Below, piece by piece: positions 7,414-10,020 of a stretch of 10,020 nt of DNA. The notes under the pieces were generated by a model, which ran no database searches, was not told the DNA's origin, and saw only the letters and a program-made list of their open reading frames with translations. The DNA lies in assembly GCA_029880775.1 (NCBI GenBank), contig JAOUNV010000033.1, forward strand, positions 1 to 10,020. The letters run 5' to 3'. This DNA comes from Nitrospinota bacterium. Lineage in GTDB: Bacteria > Nitrospinota_A > UBA7883. The translations under genes were made by a program, and so were the position numbers. The number at the start of each line of letters is the position of its first letter. The stretch's first letter is position 1.

Positions 7414-7535
7414 ATGACGAAAAAAAGCCGGTCACCCTGGGCCACGGTTCCGGTGGCTATATTGACGACCTGGCCATGAGCGGGGCCGACCCACAGGTCA
7501 ATTCCGGTATTGTCTTGAACAGTGGGTGTTGCTAG
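7414..7535 (+). pseudogene. hypE: Decayed fragment resembling the start of hypE (hydrogenase maturation factor)
   Basis: Reading from 7425, the frame gives KPVTLGHGSGG then YIDDLAMSGADP, ending at TAG 7533-7535. HypE proteins open with V/I-T-L-A/G-HGSGG and carry NDLAM/V-x-GA-x-P about 60-80 residues later. Both signatures are here but only a few residues apart, implying an internal deletion. An ATG at 7414 lies just before, in a different frame. Adding one A to the seven-A run at 7420-7426 would join it to this frame as MTKKKPVTLGHGSGG, so a homopolymer frameshift is also likely. Residues after ADP (VNSGIVLNSGC) only loosely resemble the following HypE segment. Intact HypE (about 330-350 residues) dehydrates a thiocarbamoyl group to thiocyanate for the NiFe-hydrogenase cyanide ligands; this fragment cannot. 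No other hyp genes are in the window. Confidence 0.55.
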
Positions 7536-7613
7536 AATGGGCGTATTTCACATCCGCAATGAGCCGGATAGCCTGGAGGCTGGAGAGACCATTCTCCCGC
7601 CAAGGAGGGGAAT

Positions 7614-7673
7614 TTGATCGTAACAACGTCCAGGATAACCACTCCATCAGCCATACATAGCCATGCTTTTTAA
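7614..7673 (+). CDS. Possible 19-codon leader frame upstream of and overlapping the MBOAT gene
   Basis: AAGGAGG at 7602-7608 is the best ribosome-binding site in this stretch. It sits about five bases before a TTG at 7614 that opens a 19-codon frame closing with TAA at 7671-7673, eleven bases past the MBOAT ATG at 7663. The MBOAT ATG itself has no recognisable ribosome-binding site, so translation of this short frame could bring ribosomes to it by coupling. The peptide (starting MIVTTSRITT) has no known similarity. It could equally be leftover sequence from a decayed gene. Confidence 0.25.
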   Translation: MIVTTSRITTPSAIHSHAF

Positions 7674-9189
7674 TTCTCCCGTATATTTCGCGATGTTCCT
7701 TCCTGTTGTGGCGGCTATATATTTTTCCCTCGTTCGTTTTCGTTTTTCTCTGGCCGCCAGGGCATGGCTCGTTCTGGCCTCTCTGTTATTCTACGGCTAC
7801 TGGAACGCTTCTTACACGCTGCTTATCCTGACTTCTATCCTTGTGAACTTTGGGATTGGAGGCGCCTTGGCGGCAGGACGCGGGGTCAAACACAAGCCCC
7901 ACAGCCTGGGGTTGGGCGCCAGAAAGGCAGTTCTCTTTGCCGGTGTCAGCTTCAACCTTCTTTTGCTCGGCTACTACAAGTACTGCGACTTTTTCATTCA
8001 CAACCTGAACTGGGTATCGGGAAGTCATATAAAAGAGTTGAGCCTGGTCCTGCCTCTCGCCATCAGCTTTTTCACTTTCCAGCAAGTGGCCTACCTGGTG
8101 GACTCCTACCAGAAAAAAACCGATGAACGGGATTTTCTCGGATATTGTTTATTCGTCTCGTTTTTCCCTCAGCTTATAGCAGGGCCCATTGTCCACCACA
8201 AGGAGATGATGCCGCAGTTTGGCAGGCTGAGAAACCTGGTCCCGGACTGGAACAACATCGCCCACGGCGTATTTATTTTCTCCGTAGGCCTGTTCAAGAA
8301 GGTCGTGATAGCGGATACATTCGCGATATGGGCCAACGCAGGTTTCCATCCCGGCGCCGCTCCCGGATTCGCGGACGCATGGGCCGCAAGCTTCAGCTAT
8401 ACGTTTCAGCTCTACTACGACTTTTCCGGCTACACGGATATGGCAATAGGCTCAGCATTGCTTTTCAACATAAGGTTGCCGATCAACTTTAACTCTCCAT
8501 ACAAGGCCGCCGATATTCAGGATTTTTGGCGAAGGTGGCACATGACCCTGTCGCGCTGGATGAAGGACTATCTCTACATTCCACTGGGTGGAAACCGCAT
8601 GGGGGCGGCAAGGACGTACCTTAACCTGTTTCTTACCTTCCTGATCGTGGGATTATGGCATGGGGCCGGCTGGACCTTTGTGGCGTGGGGTTGCCTCCAC
8701 GGCCTGGCCATGCTGGTTCACCGCGCCTGGAAGCAGGCGGGGATGGGCATGCCTCGCCTTCTCGGTTGGTTTATAACCTTTGCATTCGTGAACTTTTCCT
8801 GGGTCCTTTTCCGGGCCGAGAGTTTCCATGACGCGAGCCAGGTGTATGCCGGGATGCTTGGGTTCAACGGATTGCCTTCTCAATTCCCTCTCGCCCCATT
8901 GCTCAAGCTTTCGGAAATAGGACCATTAACTTCTCTGATAGCTGATTTGCAGAGCGGCAACGGGGCGGTCACCACACTGTCCTGGATTTATATTCTTTTG
9001 TTTTCGTCTATTGCATTTTTGCTCCCGAATTCCGTGCAAATGGCAAGATTCATTGAAAATGACAAACATCGATTTTTCTTCAAGCCAAGCCTGGGTTTCG
9101 CCTTTGCAACGGCTTTGCTGATATTTTCCTCTCTTCTTTCCTTTATAGGAGGAGCCAGCCCCTCGGAATTTCTATATTTTAATTTTTGA
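7663..9189 (+). CDS. MBOAT family membrane O-acyltransferase (AlgI/DltB-like)
   Basis: The 508-residue multi-spanning inner-membrane protein belongs to the AlgI-type MBOAT group. These proteins pass acetyl or other acyl groups across the membrane for O-acylation of alginate, cellulose, peptidoglycan, teichoic acids or other exported polymers. Family landmarks are all present: the MLFNSPVYFAMFLPVV start, FFPQLIAGPIVHHKEMMPQF (167-186), FSVGLFKKVVIAD (206-218), YDFSGYTDMAIGSALLFNI (252-270), and DFWRRWHMTLSRWMKDYLYIPLGGNR (287-312) with H293. The second conserved histidine, H333, is in GLWHGAGWTF, and the protein ends in FLYFNF like other members. The ATG at 7663 matches the family N terminus although it lacks a clear ribosome-binding site. 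The SGNH-like partner gene begins six bases after the stop, supporting a two-gene acylation module. The acyl group and polymer cannot be told from the sequence. Confidence 0.93.
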   Translation: MLFNSPVYFAMFLPVVAAIYFSLVRFRFSLAARAWLVLASLLFYGYWNASYTLLILTSILVNFGIGGALAAGRGVKHKPHSLGLGARKAVLFAGVSFNLLLLGYYKYCDFFIHNLNWVSGSHIKELSLVLPLAISFFTFQQVAYLVDSYQKKTDERDFLGYCLFVSFFPQLIAGPIVHHKEMMPQFGRLRNLVPDWNNIAHGVFIFSVGLFKKVVIADTFAIWANAGFHPGAAPGFADAWAASFSYTFQLYYDFSGYTDMAIGSALLFNIRLPINFNSPYKAADIQDFWRRWHMTLSRWMKDYLYIPLGGNRMGAARTYLNLFLTFLIVGLWHGAGWTFVAWGCLHGLAMLVHRAWKQAGMGMPRLLGWFITFAFVNFSWVLFRAESFHDASQVYAGMLGFNGLPSQFPLAPLLKLSEIGPLTSLIADLQSGNGAVTTLSWIYILLFSSIAFLLPNSVQMARFIENDKHRFFFKPSLGFAFATALLIFSSLLSFIGGASPSEFLYFNF

Positions 9190-9195
9190 CATCCA

Positions 9196-9984
9196 ATGAA
9201 ACCACACAAATCAAGGCACGCGCTACGTTACCTGATAGCCACGTTCCTGCTCATTCCCTGCCTTGGCGCCATATATTTGTCGGCATATATTTCCCAGATA
9301 GGGTCGTATGTGAAGGCTGAGTGGTGGCTGAAAAACGTTTATGATTACAAAGGTTATTTCGCGGACTCGATTCAGCAACCAAAGATAATCATCATCGCCG
9401 GGTCAAACGCGCTGTTCAGCGTCAATTCGGCTGTTATCGAGGACATCACCAACATAAAAACGGTCAACCTCGCCAGCCACGCCGCGCTGGATTTGAGCTT
9501 TCATTACAATATGGCGCTCAAATACGCAAAACGGGGGGACATCTTGGTCCTACCGCTGGAATTCGGATATTACACTACAGACAGGCGGCGTGAAGAATGG
9601 TTTATCAACAACATGCTTGCCTGGGGATGGGACGATTACCTGCAGAGGTTATCAATCGCGGATCTTGTATATTTTGTTTACCGTACTCCTAAAATACGGG
9701 TTCTTCAAGGTGTGATAAATCATGGCGAACCTATCCCCATCCCACCGAAGGATCGAGCGATCACAGAGGTATTAGAGAGCTTGGACAGAAATGATCCCAA
9801 GATGGAGATATACAGCCATGTGGTTTTAAACAGGCGTGGGGATATAAACTTTAGCGTAAAGCCCACCGATAATATGCTTAAAATGCATAAAAAGGGGATA
9901 CCTTACTTTGGTAACCCCAGTTCAATAAGGAAGTGCACCGCTAAGCATAAGGATATGCTTGGTGGCTATGAGAAAGAAATATAA
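9196..9984 (+). CDS. Membrane-anchored SGNH-like protein paired with MBOAT, C-terminally short
   Basis: The 262-residue protein has one N-terminal membrane segment (about residues 10-33) with basic residues before it, so the rest should face the periplasm. IIIIAGSNALFSVNS at 64-78 looks like SGNH block I, with S70 as the candidate nucleophile. VNLASHAALDLSF (90-102) has the asparagine-containing second block, and DILVLPLEFGYY (115-126) matches the following strand of AlgJ/AlgX/DltD-like partners. Those partners usually run to 350 residues or more and end with an Asp-x-x-His block supplying the rest of the catalytic triad. No such block is visible here, and the frame ends at TAA 9982. The protein is therefore either truncated by mutation or a shortened, perhaps non-catalytic, partner. 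Both other frames close soon after 9900, so no simple nearby frameshift restores it. It lies six bases after the MBOAT gene without a clear ribosome-binding site, suggesting coupling. Confidence 0.7.
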   Translation: MKPHKSRHALRYLIATFLLIPCLGAIYLSAYISQIGSYVKAEWWLKNVYDYKGYFADSIQQPKIIIIAGSNALFSVNSAVIEDITNIKTVNLASHAALDLSFHYNMALKYAKRGDILVLPLEFGYYTTDRRREEWFINNMLAWGWDDYLQRLSIADLVYFVYRTPKIRVLQGVINHGEPIPIPPKDRAITEVLESLDRNDPKMEIYSHVVLNRRGDINFSVKPTDNMLKMHKKGIPYFGNPSSIRKCTAKHKDMLGGYEKEI

Positions 9985-10015
9985 GCAATTAGGAATAAAA
10001 GAGCGGGAGAGAATC

Positions 10016-10020
10016 ATGGT
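10016..10020 (+). CDS. Possible start of a further gene, cut by window edge
   Basis: An ATG at 10016 is preceded at about six bases by a good ribosome-binding site, GGGAG at 10005-10009, 31 bases after the stop of the SGNH-like gene. Only one complete codon is visible, so nothing can be said about the product. If real, it is probably co-transcribed with the MBOAT/SGNH pair. It could also be the restart of the missing C-terminal part of the SGNH-like protein. Confidence 0.35.

Larger units (their letters stand above)
7229..7662. other. 434-bp intergenic region between divergent cti and the MBOAT gene
   Basis: No intact gene is visible. Positions 7229-7380 are AT-rich and hold the cti leader and its candidate promoter. 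Positions 7414-7535 hold the hypE-like remnant described separately. Positions 7537-7617 contain a 26-codon ATG frame with no ribosome-binding site and no recognisable similarity, possibly more debris. Positions 7602-7673 hold a strong ribosome-binding site and a 19-codon frame leading into the MBOAT start. No confident -35/-10 pair was found for the MBOAT gene. Confidence 0.6.

Noticed and set aside
7537..7617. 26-codon ATG frame after the hypE-like remnant as a gene
   Set aside because: It has no ribosome-binding site and no recognisable similarity, and it sits within decayed sequence. It is mentioned only as part of the intergenic description.

Overview
The window looks like chromosome from a Gram-negative bacterium of moderately high GC (roughly mid-50s percent by eye). 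Two things point to an outer-membrane organism: a periplasmic c-type-cytochrome-like fatty acid cis/trans isomerase (Cti), and an AlgI-type MBOAT acyltransferase followed by a membrane-anchored SGNH-like protein. The lineage cannot be fixed from the sequence alone. Nothing looks like a phage, an insertion sequence, a CRISPR array, or an rRNA or tRNA gene.

Layout. (1) Positions 3-686 (+): the 3' part of a class I SAM-dependent methyltransferase cut by the window edge. (2) Positions 746-2743 (-): trpB and trpA in a tight two-gene unit encoding both subunits of tryptophan synthase. (3) A 199-bp divergent promoter region. (4) Positions 2943-4609 (+): rimP and nusA, overlapping by ATGA. The usual next gene, infB, is absent. 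(5) Positions 4634-7228 (-): a large cti gene converging on nusA with a 24-bp gap. (6) Positions 7229-7662: a relatively AT-rich non-coding stretch. It holds a good candidate cti promoter, a decayed fragment resembling the start of the hydrogenase maturation gene hypE, and a short upstream reading frame with a strong ribosome-binding site that overlaps the next start codon. (7) Positions 7663-9984 (+): an MBOAT acyltransferase and a membrane-anchored SGNH-like protein six bases apart, a pairing typical of machinery that O-acylates exported polysaccharides. A further gene may begin at 10016.

How the parts work together. trpB/trpA catalyse the last steps of tryptophan synthesis. rimP/nusA serve 30S ribosome maturation and transcription elongation/antitermination. 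cti and the MBOAT/SGNH pair both act on the cell envelope: Cti converts cis to trans unsaturated fatty acids in existing phospholipids, and the MBOAT pair probably moves acyl groups across the membrane onto a surface polymer. The left half is ordinary housekeeping. From the end of nusA onward the content is accessory, with pseudogene debris, and may have separated nusA from infB.

I found no clearly new biological system. The points most worth a second look are the hypE remnant, the broken rimP-nusA-infB order, the SGNH-like protein that lacks its C-terminal catalytic block, and the upstream short frame at the MBOAT start.
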